Shown one piece after another: positions 56,321-64,000 of a DNA stretch of 64,000 nt. Both the position numbers and the translations under genes were made by a program. How positions within the stretch are numbered: the stretch's first letter is position 1; each line of letters begins with the position of its first letter. The notes below the pieces were generated by a model that was not told the origin of the DNA, ran no database searches, and worked only from the letters and a program-made list of their open reading frames with translations. The DNA is taken from assembly GCF_008710095.1 (NCBI RefSeq), contig NZ_VYKJ01000012.1, forward strand, positions 124,001 to 188,000. The letters run 5' to 3'. The stretch comes from Affinibrenneria salicis (GTDB lineage Bacteria > Pseudomonadota > Gammaproteobacteria > Enterobacterales > Enterobacteriaceae).

Positions 56321-56480
56321 GGCGATCTCTCAGACGGCAGCACAGGGGAATCTATTGTGAGCACTCGGGCGGGATTATGCAAATCAGCCGGCCGGGCGCC
56401 TGGCGCCAGCCGGCGGCATACTGTTCTGTAAGTCCGCGCTCAGAAACGACCCGGCTATGCCGGGCCCTTAACCGACGGCA

Positions 56481-57695
56481 TTATTGATGGTAGTGTTCGA
56501 GGAAGCGCCCCAGCTTGCCGATCGCCATCGCCAGTTCGTCGGCGCGCGGCAGCGTAACGATGCGCACATGGTCGGGATACGGCCAGTTGAACGCCGAGCC
56601 CTGCACCAGCAAAACCTTTTCCTGCAGCAGCAGATCCAGCACCAGTTTCTGGTCGTCATGGATATTAAAGCGGCGGGCGTCAATGCGCGGGAACATATAG
56701 AGCGCGCCGCGCGGTTTGGTACAGGAAACGCCCGGAATTTCGTTGATTAACTCCCAGGCCCGATTGCGCTGTTCGTACAGGCGGCCGCCCGGCTGAATAA
56801 ATTCGCTAATGCTCTGATAGCCGCCGAGCGCAGTCTGGATCGCATGCTGCATCGGCACGTTGGCGCACAGCCGCATCGACGCCAGCATTTCCAGCCCTTC
56901 GATATAACCTTTGGCGTGCTTCTTCGGACCGTTCAGCACCATCCAGCCCTGGCGAAAACCGGCCACGCGATAGGTTTTGGACAGCCCATTGAAGGTGACG
57001 GTCAGCAGATCCGGCGCCAGCGCGGCGATCGAATGGTGTTCCGCGTCGTCGTACAGGATCTTGTCATAGATTTCGTCGGCGAAAATAATCAGGTCGTGCT
57101 GGCGCGCGATGGCGACGATCTCCAGCAGCAGCGCTTTGCTGTACACGGCGCCGGTCGGATTGTTGGGGTTAATGATGACGATACCGCGGGTGCGCGGGGT
57201 AATCTTGCTGCGGATGTCGTCCAGATCCGGGAACCAGTCCGACGACTCATCGCATAGATAGTGTACGGCGTTGCCGTTAGACAGCGAGACGGCGGCGGTC
57301 CACAGCGGGTAGTCCGGAGCCGGCACCAGCATTTCGTCGCCGCTGTTGAGCAGCGCCTGCATCGATTGCACAATCAATTCGGATACGCCGTTGCCGATAT
57401 AGACATCCTCGACGCTCATATCGCGCATATCGCGCGCCTGATAGTGCTGGACGATCGCTTTACGCGCGGAGTAGAGGCCTTTGGAATCGCAATAGCCCTG
57501 CGCGGTGGGTAAGTTGCGGATCACATCGACCAGGATTTCATCCGGCGCATCAAAACCAAAGGGCGCGGGATTGCCGATGTTGAGTTTGAGAACCTTATTG
57601 CCTTCTTCTTCGAGACGTTTTGCTTCTTTTAGCACCGGACCACGAATGTCGTAGCAGACGTTTTCCAGCTTATTGGATTTTTCAATTGGGGACAT
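56481..57695 (-). CDS. alaA: Glutamate-pyruvate aminotransferase AlaA
   Basis: 404 residues, class I PLP aminotransferase and the major alanine-forming enzyme in E. coli. Lys near 240 in FNGLSKTYRVAGFRQGWMVL binds PLP. VIINPNNPTGAVYSKALL, FADEIYDKILYDD and LKLNIGNPAPFGFDAP are the other hallmarks. It is divergent from lrhA with a 475-bp gap (57696-58170) that is AT-rich toward lrhA; I could not assign Lrp or LrhA sites there. Confidence 0.96.
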   Translation of the reverse strand: MSPIEKSNKLENVCYDIRGPVLKEAKRLEEEGNKVLKLNIGNPAPFGFDAPDEILVDVIRNLPTAQGYCDSKGLYSARKAIVQHYQARDMRDMSVEDVYIGNGVSELIVQSMQALLNSGDEMLVPAPDYPLWTAAVSLSNGNAVHYLCDESSDWFPDLDDIRSKITPRTRGIVIINPNNPTGAVYSKALLLEIVAIARQHDLIIFADEIYDKILYDDAEHHSIAALAPDLLTVTFNGLSKTYRVAGFRQGWMVLNGPKKHAKGYIEGLEMLASMRLCANVPMQHAIQTALGGYQSISEFIQPGGRLYEQRNRAWELINEIPGVSCTKPRGALYMFPRIDARRFNIHDDQKLVLDLLLQEKVLLVQGSAFNWPYPDHVRIVTLPRADELAMAIGKLGRFLEHYHQ

Positions 57696-58170
57696 AAATG
57701 TAGCGAACCTTTTGCCGGGGACAGCATACTCCGGATGCGGAATAGCATAACCCGGCTAATGTACTCTTCCGGCCTGGGGTTTTGAAGAATCATTCTGGTT
57801 TTTGGCGCAAATAAAAGCCCCGTGCCGCCAGCGCCGCGGCGGACGTTTTTATTGAATGTAATTGCTGTCTTTTCTCTGTTTTTTAGCGTGTTTTTCTGCC
57901 TGATATATCAGGGATAGATAAATAATCTACTCCCGCGCCATGCCGATGGTGGGAATGCCCAGGCGGCGATGTGCGTCTGCTTGCTTATGCCGGGACGATA
58001 CTGCATGTTTTGCCGTCTAAAAAGCGATTGTGATAACGAAATGTAAGTATTTTTTTGCCCTTATCCTGCGTCTGAGATAGTGTCTTTACCTGTACCGGCA
58101 GTTTGCCGGTCATTTGTAAACACCAGGAACAGAGTTTAAAAAATTAAAATAGAATAAGTGAAAAATCGTT

Positions 58171-59130
58171 ATGACAAGTGCAAATCGTCCGGTACTCAAT
58201 CTCGATCTCGATCTGCTGAGAACGTTTGTCGCTGTTGCTGATTTGAACACGTTTGCCGCGGCGGCGGTAGCCGTATGTCGAACGCAATCGGCGGTCAGTC
58301 AGCAAATGCAACGTCTCGAGCAACTGGTAGGTAAAGAGCTGTTCGTCCGACATGGCCGCAACAAGATGCTAACGGAACACGGCATTCAATTGCTGAGCTA
58401 TGCCAGGCAAATTCTACGCTTCAACGATGAGGCCTGCGCCTCGTTAATGTACAGCGATATGCTGGGCACCTTATCCATCGGTGCTTCCGACGATACGGCG
58501 GATACCATCCTGCCTTATATTCTGCACCGCGTATCGTCTATTTTTCCCAGACTCTCCATCGATGTCACCGTGAAACGCAGCGCGGTGATGCTGGATATGC
58601 TGCAGCGCGGGGAAATTGATTTGGTGATCACCACGCTGCACAACCCGGATTTTCCGCATGTGCTGCTCAGGACGTCGCCCACGCTGTGGTACTGCTCGGC
58701 AGACTATCAGTTTCAGCCTGAAGAGCCGCTGCCGCTGGTGGTGCTGGACGAGCCCAGTCCGTTCCGCTCGCTGGCGCTGGAACAACTGTCCGCGGCCGGG
58801 ATCCCCTGGCGCATCGCCTATGTCGCTTCCACGCTGTCCGCGGTTCGCGCGGCGGTTAAGGCCGGGATCGGTATCACCGTACGGTCCGTGGAAATGATGA
58901 GTCCGGAATTCCGCGTGCTTGGGCAAAAAGAGGGGCTGCCGAAACTGCCGGACACCAACTACTTCCTGTGTAAAACGTCCGAACGCGACAACGATCTGGC
59001 GAGCACTATCTTCGAGGTAATTGAGTCCGGCAGAGTTACCTACAACAGCGAAAGCTATATCATCCCTGATGGAGATCAGTCGCCTGAACAGCCGGCGGAT
59101 CGCCTGATGTGTGACGATATTGTTAAGTAA
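58171..59130 (+). CDS. lrhA: LysR-family regulator LrhA (PecT/HexA)
   Basis: 319 residues. The N-terminal winged helix-turn-helix is [20 protein letters not shown] then [20 protein letters not shown]; the effector-binding domain follows ([34 protein letters not shown]). In E. coli LrhA represses flhDC; its orthologues PecT (Dickeya) and HexA (Pectobacterium) repress plant cell-wall-degrading enzymes, motility and exopolysaccharide control. It could therefore affect the polysaccharide locus in this window, but that is inference. It precedes nuo as in E. coli. Confidence 0.95.
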   Translation: MTSANRPVLNLDLDLLRTFVAVADLNTFAAAAVAVCRTQSAVSQQMQRLEQLVGKELFVRHGRNKMLTEHGIQLLSYARQILRFNDEACASLMYSDMLGTLSIGASDDTADTILPYILHRVSSIFPRLSIDVTVKRSAVMLDMLQRGEIDLVITTLHNPDFPHVLLRTSPTLWYCSADYQFQPEEPLPLVVLDEPSPFRSLALEQLSAAGIPWRIAYVASTLSAVRAAVKAGIGITVRSVEMMSPEFRVLGQKEGLPKLPDTNYFLCKTSERDNDLASTIFEVIESGRVTYNSESYIIPDGDQSPEQPADRLMCDDIVK

Positions 59131-59263
59131 TTCCCTGGCCAGTCGCCTGCGCCCTCCCGTCGGGCGGGCTTCAATGCGATAGGCCCTGGCGGCGCTGTTT
59201 TTCGTACTGTTTCCCCGTTCGCGTCATCTGATTCCGCGAGCGGTTGTTTCCTTTCGCCTTCAA

Positions 59264-59488
59264 TTTATACTCTAAATTATTCGAGTTGCAGGACTGGCCG
59301 TTATCGTTTGAATCGCGCCAGCACGGCCAGCACGGCCAGCACGGCCAGCACGGCCAGCACGGCCAGCACGGCCAGCACGGCCAGCACGGCCAGCACGGCC
59401 AGCACGGCCAGCACGGCCAGCACGGCCAGCATGGCCAGCATGGCCAGCACGGCCAGCGTACCTGTAGCTTGAGGTATAACGGGGATAA
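59264..59488 (+). repeat. Palindromic dispersed repeat, copy D, interrupted by a minisatellite
   Basis: The left end (TATACTCTAAATTATTCGAG then TTGCAGGA) and right end (ACCTGTAGCTTGAGGTATAAC then GGGG) match the element termini. The central part is replaced by the 9-bp tandem array at 59319-59453. It lies in the long lrhA-nuoA gap. Confidence 0.75.
59319..59453 (+). repeat. CAGCACGGC minisatellite, 15 units
   Basis: Fifteen directly repeated 9-bp units with no spacers. Units 13 and 14 carry the same C-to-T change (CAGCATGGC); all others are identical by eye. The array could be read as (Gln-His-Gly)n on the plus strand or Cys-Trp-Pro repeats on the minus strand, but nothing supports translation. 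It is probably a variable-number tandem repeat. Confidence 0.93.
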
Positions 59489-60142
59489 CAGCCGGCGAGG
59501 GGTCTGCATACCCATAACGCCGCCGGTGCGTTATTGCCGTCCGCTGAAACCCACCTTCGCTTTACCCACGCTTTTTATTCACGCGAATCACCTTGCGTAC
59601 GTATGCGTAATCGTGTCGTCCGGCGTGATGGAAATGCGTAGATCTTGATGGCTGACTGATTATTTATTGTTCTCTCGATGTTTGTTTTTTGGCTGGCCGC
59701 CGGCGGGAAATGTTAAGGGCAAAGCGGAAGTATTGATTTTTTTAATAACTAAATGGCTGGAATTGTGTACTGGATCAAAAAATACCCCTGTCAACCCTGT
59801 GGGGGAACGGGCATTTTTGGTGGAAATGGTATAGTGAGCCGGCCAGAAAATATTTCCTTACGGTTTGGGTTGTTAATCAGTCGCACGACTGACTCGGTTT
59901 AGCTTAAAATACAACCTTAAATGTTAATGGTGTTATGTTCATGTAAAAATATTTAGGGTTATTTTAGGTGGGGATGAAAAAAAGGTTATAGAATCAGGAG
60001 TAACAGGAACGTAAAGAAACTGTTTTAACCTTATGGTTAGCGGTGTTTTTACGGGTATGTGATTCCTTCCGTTTAATCGATGTGGTGCGCAAACTGCCGC
60101 AAAAAAGAGCAGATGTTAACAGCCACTTTTGACGAGTAAGCA
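59489..60142. other. nuo promoter region
   Basis: About 650 bp before nuoA without a supportable gene. It is AT-rich from 59650 on, with a short perfect inversion around CCCCTGTCAACC/CCCTGTGGGGG (59786-59808). In E. coli the nuo promoters and ArcA, NarL and FNR sites lie in the equivalent stretch. I could not place those boxes with confidence. The lrhA-nuoA gap totals about 1 kb including copy D. Confidence 0.45.
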
Positions 60143-60592
60143 ATGAGTATGTCAACCACAACTGAAATCCTCGCCCATCACTGGGCATTCGCGCTATTTC
60201 TTATCCTCGCCGTGGGCCTGTGCGGTTTTATGCTGGCGGGCGGCTTCCTGTTAGGCGGCCGGGCGAAGGGGCGGGCGAAAAACACGCCTTACGAATCCGG
60301 TATTGACTCGGTTGGATCCGCCCGGATGCGGCTATCCGCCAAATTCTATCTGGTCGCCATGTTCTTCGTCATTTTCGACGTGGAGGCGCTTTATCTTTAT
60401 GCCTGGTCGGTCTCTATCCGGGAAAGCGGCTGGGTCGGCTTTATTGAAGCCGCTATTTTTATTTTGGTGCTGTTGGCGGGGCTGGTCTATCTGGTCCGCA
60501 TCGGCGCGCTTGACTGGACGCCGGCGCGATCGAAGCCCCTGGTCACGAAATCGGACATTCCGACTAACACCACCCATACTCATCAGCAGTAA
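60143..60592 (+). CDS. nuoA: NADH-quinone oxidoreductase subunit A
   Basis: 149 residues with three membrane segments (about 12-35, 66-88, 98-118) and the conserved acidic loop [20 protein letters not shown]. It is a small membrane-arm subunit near the quinone site of respiratory complex I. It starts the nuo operon. The C-terminal tail is polar and differs from E. coli. Confidence 0.97.
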   Translation: MSMSTTTEILAHHWAFALFLILAVGLCGFMLAGGFLLGGRAKGRAKNTPYESGIDSVGSARMRLSAKFYLVAMFFVIFDVEALYLYAWSVSIRESGWVGFIEAAIFILVLLAGLVYLVRIGALDWTPARSKPLVTKSDIPTNTTHTHQQ

Positions 60593-60609
60593 CAGCGAGG
60601 CACTTAACG

Positions 60610-61284
60610 ATGGACTATACCCTCACCCGCATCGAGCCGGACGGTGAGAATGACCGTTATCCCCTGCAGCGTCAGGCGATCGTATCCGACCCGCTGGATC
60701 AGCATGTCAACCGCAGCGTTTATATGGGCAAGCTGGAGCACGCGCTGCATGACATGGTGAACTGGGGGCGCAAGAACTCCCTCTGGCCATATAACTTCGG
60801 TCTTTCCTGTTGTTATGTCGAAATGGTCACCTCGTTCACCGCGGTGCATGACGTCGCGCGTTTCGGTTCCGAAGTGCTGCGCGCCTCGCCGCGTCAGGCC
60901 GACTTTATGGTGGTCGCCGGTACTTGCTTTACCAAAATGGCGCCGGTCATCCAGCGGCTGTACGAGCAAATGCTCGAACCGAAATGGGTGATTTCAATGG
61001 GCGCCTGCGCCAACTCCGGCGGCATGTACGACATCTACTCCGTCGTGCAGGGCGTGGATAAGTTTCTGCCGGTCGATGTGTATATCCCCGGCTGTCCGCC
61101 GCGGCCGGAAGCCTATATGCAGGCGCTGATGCTGCTAAAAGAGTCGATAGGCAAAGAGCGTCGTCCGCTGTCATGGGTGGTGGGGGAGCAGGGGGTTTAC
61201 CGCGCCAATATGCAGTCCGAACGCGAGCGTAAGCGTGGCGAGCGTATTGCGGTCACCAACCTGCGTTCGCCCGACGAGATTTAA
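60610..61284 (+). CDS. nuoB: NADH-quinone oxidoreductase subunit B
   Basis: 224 residues. It carries the terminal [4Fe-4S] cluster N2 that reduces quinone: adjacent Cys67-Cys68 in [10 protein letters not shown], Cys133 in [12 protein letters not shown] and Cys162 in [11 protein letters not shown]. It lies at the junction of the peripheral and membrane arms. It starts 17 bp after nuoA. Confidence 0.98.
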   Translation: MDYTLTRIEPDGENDRYPLQRQAIVSDPLDQHVNRSVYMGKLEHALHDMVNWGRKNSLWPYNFGLSCCYVEMVTSFTAVHDVARFGSEVLRASPRQADFMVVAGTCFTKMAPVIQRLYEQMLEPKWVISMGACANSGGMYDIYSVVQGVDKFLPVDVYIPGCPPRPEAYMQALMLLKESIGKERRPLSWVVGEQGVYRANMQSERERKRGERIAVTNLRSPDEI

Positions 61285-61381
61285 TCTGCACCGCGCAAAG
61301 CAGGCTGTCGCGCAATACCACGATAACAGCGCGCGACGCTTTGCCGGGCTGGAAATAACCCATTTAATGTGGTGAGCAATT

Positions 61382-63181
61382 ATGACTGATTTAACGACGC
61401 ACGATCTCGCTCAGCCAGGCTGGCAAACCCGCGACCACCTCGATGACCCGGTGATCGGCGAACTGCGTGACCGTTTTGGGCCGGATGCCTTTACCGTTCA
61501 GGCCACCCGCACCGGCATTCCGGTGCTCTGGGTCAGGCGCGAACAATTGCTGGACGTCGTCGCTTTTCTCAATAAGCAGCCAAAACCCTATGTCATGCTG
61601 TACGATCTGCACGGCATGGACGAGCGCCTGCGTACCCACCGCGAGGGGCTGCCGGCGGCCGATTTCTCGGTGTTCTATCACCTGATCTCCGTCGAACGCA
61701 ACCGGGATATCATGCTGAAAGTGGCGCTGGCGGAAAACGATCTGCACCTGCCCACCCTGACCCGACTGTTCCCCAACGCCAACTGGTATGAGCGTGAAAC
61801 CTGGGAAATGTTCGGCGTCACTTTTAACGGCCATCCGCATCTGGCCCGTATCATGATGCCGCAGACCTGGGAAGGCCACCCGCTGCGTAAGGATTACCCG
61901 GCGCGCGCCACCGAATTCGATCCCTTTGTGCTGACAAAGCAGAAAGAAGATCTGGAAATGGAGTCGCTGAAATTCAAGCCCGAAGACTGGGGCATGAAGC
62001 GCGGTACCGAAAACGAGGATTTCATGTTCCTCAACCTCGGCCCGAACCATCCCTCCTCGCACGGCGCTTTCCGTATCATTCTGCAGCTGGACGGCGAAGA
62101 GATCGTCGACTGCGTGCCGGATATCGGCTATCACCACCGCGGCGCGGAAAAAATGGGCGAGCGCCAGTCCTGGCACAGCTACATTCCCTATACCGACCGT
62201 ATCGAGTACCTCGGCGGCTGCGTCAATGAGATGCCCTATGTGCTGGCGGTGGAAAAACTGGCCGGCATCGAGGTGCCGGAGCGGGTGAAAACCATTCGCG
62301 TCATGCTGTCGGAACTGTTCCGTATCAACAGTCATCTGCTGTATATCAGCACCTTCATTCAGGATGTCGGCGCCATGACGCCGGTGTTTTTCGCCTTCAC
62401 CGACCGGCAGAAGGTGTACGACATCGTGGAAGCGATCACCGGCTTTCGTATGCACCCGGCGTGGTTCCGCATCGGCGGCGTGGCGCATGATTTGCCGCGC
62501 GGCTGGGAGCGTCTGCTGCGCGAATTCCTCGACTGGATGCCGGCTCGCCTGAATACCTATGTGAAAGCCGCGCTGAAAAACTCGGTGTTGATCGGCCGCA
62601 CCAAAGGCGTGGCGGCCTATAACGCGCAGGAAGCGCTGGCGTGGGGCGTGACCGGCGCCGGCCTGCGCGCCACCGGCGTCGCGTTCGACGTGCGTAAATG
62701 GCGGCCGTACTCCGGTTATGAAAACTTCGAGTTCGAGGTGCCGACCGGCAACGGCGTCAGCGACTGCTACAGTCGCGTGATGCTCAAGGTGGAAGAGTTG
62801 CGTCAGAGCCTGCGCATTCTGGAACAGTGCCTGGACAACATGCCGGCGGGGCCGTTCAAGGCCGATCATCCGCTGACCACGCCGCCGCCGAAAGAGCGCA
62901 CGCTGCAGCATATCGAAACGATGATTAACCACTTTCTGCAGGTTTCCTGGGGGCCGGTGATGCCGGCGAACGAAGCCTTCCAGATGATCGAAGGCACCAA
63001 AGGAATTAACAGTTATTACCTGACCAGCGACGGCAACACCATGAGCTACCGTACCCGAATCCGTACACCCAGCTTCGCGCATTTGCAGCAGATTCCGGCG
63101 GTTATCCGCGGCTGCCTGGTGTCCGATCTGATCGTGTACCTCGGTAGCATTGATTTTGTTATGTCAGACGTGGACCGCTAA
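61382..63181 (+). CDS. nuoC: NADH-quinone oxidoreductase fused subunit C/D
   Basis: 599 residues. The N-terminal ~190 residues are the 30-kDa NuoC domain ([37 protein letters not shown]). The rest is the 49-kDa NuoD domain, with the quinone-site loop [20 protein letters not shown] and ECLGG-type [20 protein letters not shown]. The C/D fusion is normal in Enterobacterales. It is separated from nuoB by 97 bp. Confidence 0.97.
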   Translation: MTDLTTHDLAQPGWQTRDHLDDPVIGELRDRFGPDAFTVQATRTGIPVLWVRREQLLDVVAFLNKQPKPYVMLYDLHGMDERLRTHREGLPAADFSVFYHLISVERNRDIMLKVALAENDLHLPTLTRLFPNANWYERETWEMFGVTFNGHPHLARIMMPQTWEGHPLRKDYPARATEFDPFVLTKQKEDLEMESLKFKPEDWGMKRGTENEDFMFLNLGPNHPSSHGAFRIILQLDGEEIVDCVPDIGYHHRGAEKMGERQSWHSYIPYTDRIEYLGGCVNEMPYVLAVEKLAGIEVPERVKTIRVMLSELFRINSHLLYISTFIQDVGAMTPVFFAFTDRQKVYDIVEAITGFRMHPAWFRIGGVAHDLPRGWERLLREFLDWMPARLNTYVKAALKNSVLIGRTKGVAAYNAQEALAWGVTGAGLRATGVAFDVRKWRPYSGYENFEFEVPTGNGVSDCYSRVMLKVEELRQSLRILEQCLDNMPAGPFKADHPLTTPPPKERTLQHIETMINHFLQVSWGPVMPANEAFQMIEGTKGINSYYLTSDGNTMSYRTRIRTPSFAHLQQIPAVIRGCLVSDLIVYLGSIDFVMSDVDR

Positions 63182-63183
63182 TT

Positions 63184-63720
63184 ATGCACAATCATAACCC
63201 TGTAGACGATCGTAATAGCGCAGCGGCTGGAGCCGCGGCGGACAACGAGGCCTTTACGCTCAGCGACGCCGAACGCGAGGCGATTGAGCACGAGATGCAC
63301 CACTATGAAGATGCGCGCGCCGCCTCGATCGAAGCGCTGAAAATCGTGCAGAAACAGCGCGGCTGGGTGCCGGACGGCGCGATTTACGCCATCGCCGGGG
63401 TGTTGGGCATCCCGGCCAGCGACGTGGAGGGCGTGGCGACGTTCTACAGCCAAATTTTCCGTCAGCCGGTCGGGCGCCACATCATTCGCTACTGCGACAG
63501 CGTCGTCTGCCACATCAATGGCTACCGGGGCGTGCAGGCGGCGCTGGAGAAAAAGTTGAACATCAAGCCCGGCCAGACCACCTTCGACGGTCGTTTCACG
63601 CTGTTGCCGACCTGTTGCCTGGGCAACTGCGACAAAGGTCCGTCGATGATGATCGACGAAGAGCTCCATAGCCATGTGACGCCCGACGACATTGAATCAT
63701 TACTGGAGCAGTATCAATGA
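63184..63720 (+). CDS. nuoE: NADH-quinone oxidoreductase subunit E
   Basis: 178 residues, thioredoxin-like [2Fe-2S] (N1a) subunit. Ligands are Cys104 and Cys109 ([10 protein letters not shown]), and Cys145 and Cys149 ([11 protein letters not shown]), with the same spacing as E. coli. The N-terminus is about 12 residues longer than in E. coli (Asn/Ala-rich). It starts 2 bp after nuoC; its stop overlaps the nuoF start. Confidence 0.97.
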   Translation: MHNHNPVDDRNSAAAGAAADNEAFTLSDAEREAIEHEMHHYEDARAASIEALKIVQKQRGWVPDGAIYAIAGVLGIPASDVEGVATFYSQIFRQPVGRHIIRYCDSVVCHINGYRGVQAALEKKLNIKPGQTTFDGRFTLLPTCCLGNCDKGPSMMIDEELHSHVTPDDIESLLEQYQ

Positions 63721-64000
63721 CTAAAAACATTGTGTTGACTGCTGAGCAACACCCGCTGACCTGGCGGCTGCGCGCCGATAAGCAACCGGTGTGGCTGGAT
63801 GAATACCGCAGCAAAAACGGTTACGTGGGCGCGCGCAAAGCGCTGAGCGGCGAGATGTCGCAGGACGACATCGTGGCGCTGGTCAAGGACGCGGGGCTGA
63901 AGGGGCGCGGCGGCGCAGGCTTCTCCACCGGCATGAAGTGGAGCCTGATGCCGAAAGACGAAAGCATGAACATCCGTTACCTGTTGTGCAACGCCGACGA
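63717..64000 (+). CDS. nuoF: NADH-quinone oxidoreductase subunit F (5' part; runs off the window)
   Basis: The ATG at 63717 overlaps the nuoE stop (ATGA). The first ~94 residues match NuoF, the NADH- and FMN-binding subunit: [27 protein letters not shown], and the glycine-rich FMN loop [20 protein letters not shown], then YLLCNADE at the end. The NADH site and N3 cluster Cys residues are beyond the window. Confidence 0.95.
   Translation, partial: MTKNIVLTAEQHPLTWRLRADKQPVWLDEYRSKNGYVGARKALSGEMSQDDIVALVKDAGLKGRGGAGFSTGMKWSLMPKDESMNIRYLLCNAD

Noticed and set aside
59319..59453. CRISPR array
   Set aside because: The units are 9 bp, directly abutting, without spacers, and no cas genes are nearby.
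59244..59648. Open frames over the minisatellite that would encode (Gln-His-Gly)15 or Cys-Trp-Pro repeats
   Set aside because: The frames exist only because the 9-bp unit has no stop in those frames. There is no ribosome-binding site, and the flanks are a dispersed non-coding repeat.
59923..59936. ArcA-like direct repeat GTTAATGGTGTTAT before nuoA
   Set aside because: The two GTTA boxes are 9 bp apart, not the 11 bp of ArcA sites.

Overview
The window comes from the chromosome of a GC-rich member of the Enterobacterales. Its backbone follows the Escherichia coli order flk/pdxB-usg-truA-dedA-accD-folC-dedD-cvpA-purF-ubiX-argT/hisJ-(yfcH folX)-yfcE-yfcD-pta-ackA-yfbV-yfbU-yfbT-yfbS-yfbR-alaA-lrhA-nuoABCEF. 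Nearly every core protein has E. coli-like length and motifs. The GC content, the accessory genes and a dispersed palindromic repeat that I associate with Pectobacteriaceae/Yersiniaceae-type genomes suggest a Brenneria/Pectobacterium/Dickeya-like plant-associated or related species. The genus is an inference.

Left part (1-14.7 kb). It opens with the 3' end of a NitT/TauT-type ABC ATPase gene, then hutH (histidine ammonia-lyase), flk, and a divergent DMT exporter/AraC regulator pair. The conserved pdxB-to-purF block follows, with a perfect PurR operator in front of cvpA-purF.

Exopolysaccharide island (15.0-30.1 kb). About 15 kb sits between purF and ubiX, genes that are adjacent in E. coli. 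It holds a Wzy-like (EpsG family) polymerase on the minus strand, an AT-rich ToxR/CadC-like membrane-bound regulator, a sugar-nucleotide epimerase, and a JUMPStart/ops element. Downstream of ops is a run of + strand genes: WecA-like initiating transferase, Wzc tyrosine autokinase, Wzx flippase, TupA-like ATP-grasp enzyme, one GT4, three GT2 and a secreted glycoside-hydrolase-like protein. The ops element implies RfaH antitermination of that operon. No wza or wzb is present.

Middle (30.3-36.6 kb). ubiX is followed by a single HisJ/ArgT-type binding-protein gene with a clear sigma-54 promoter and NtrC-like sites, but hisQMP is absent. Then come folX-yfcH (minus), yfcE and yfcD.

Carbohydrate island (35.6-46.6 kb). 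A LacI-family repressor gene faces a UlaABC-like PTS operon that ends in a split transketolase. Two palindromic operators lie in the divergent region. A RbsBAC-type sugar ABC transporter with a Gfo/Idh/MocA dehydrogenase follows. Together they look like a sugar uptake and catabolism locus of unknown substrate.

Right part (46.7-64 kb). A DUF817 membrane protein, pta and ackA (minus strand, each followed by a strong hairpin terminator), then yfbV to alaA, lrhA and the start of the nuo (complex I) operon with fused nuoCD. The window ends inside nuoF.

A palindromic dispersed repeat occurs as complete, degenerate or partial copies in five gaps. One copy has a 15-unit, 9-bp minisatellite where its centre should be. 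I saw no insertion sequence, tRNA, rRNA or CRISPR array.
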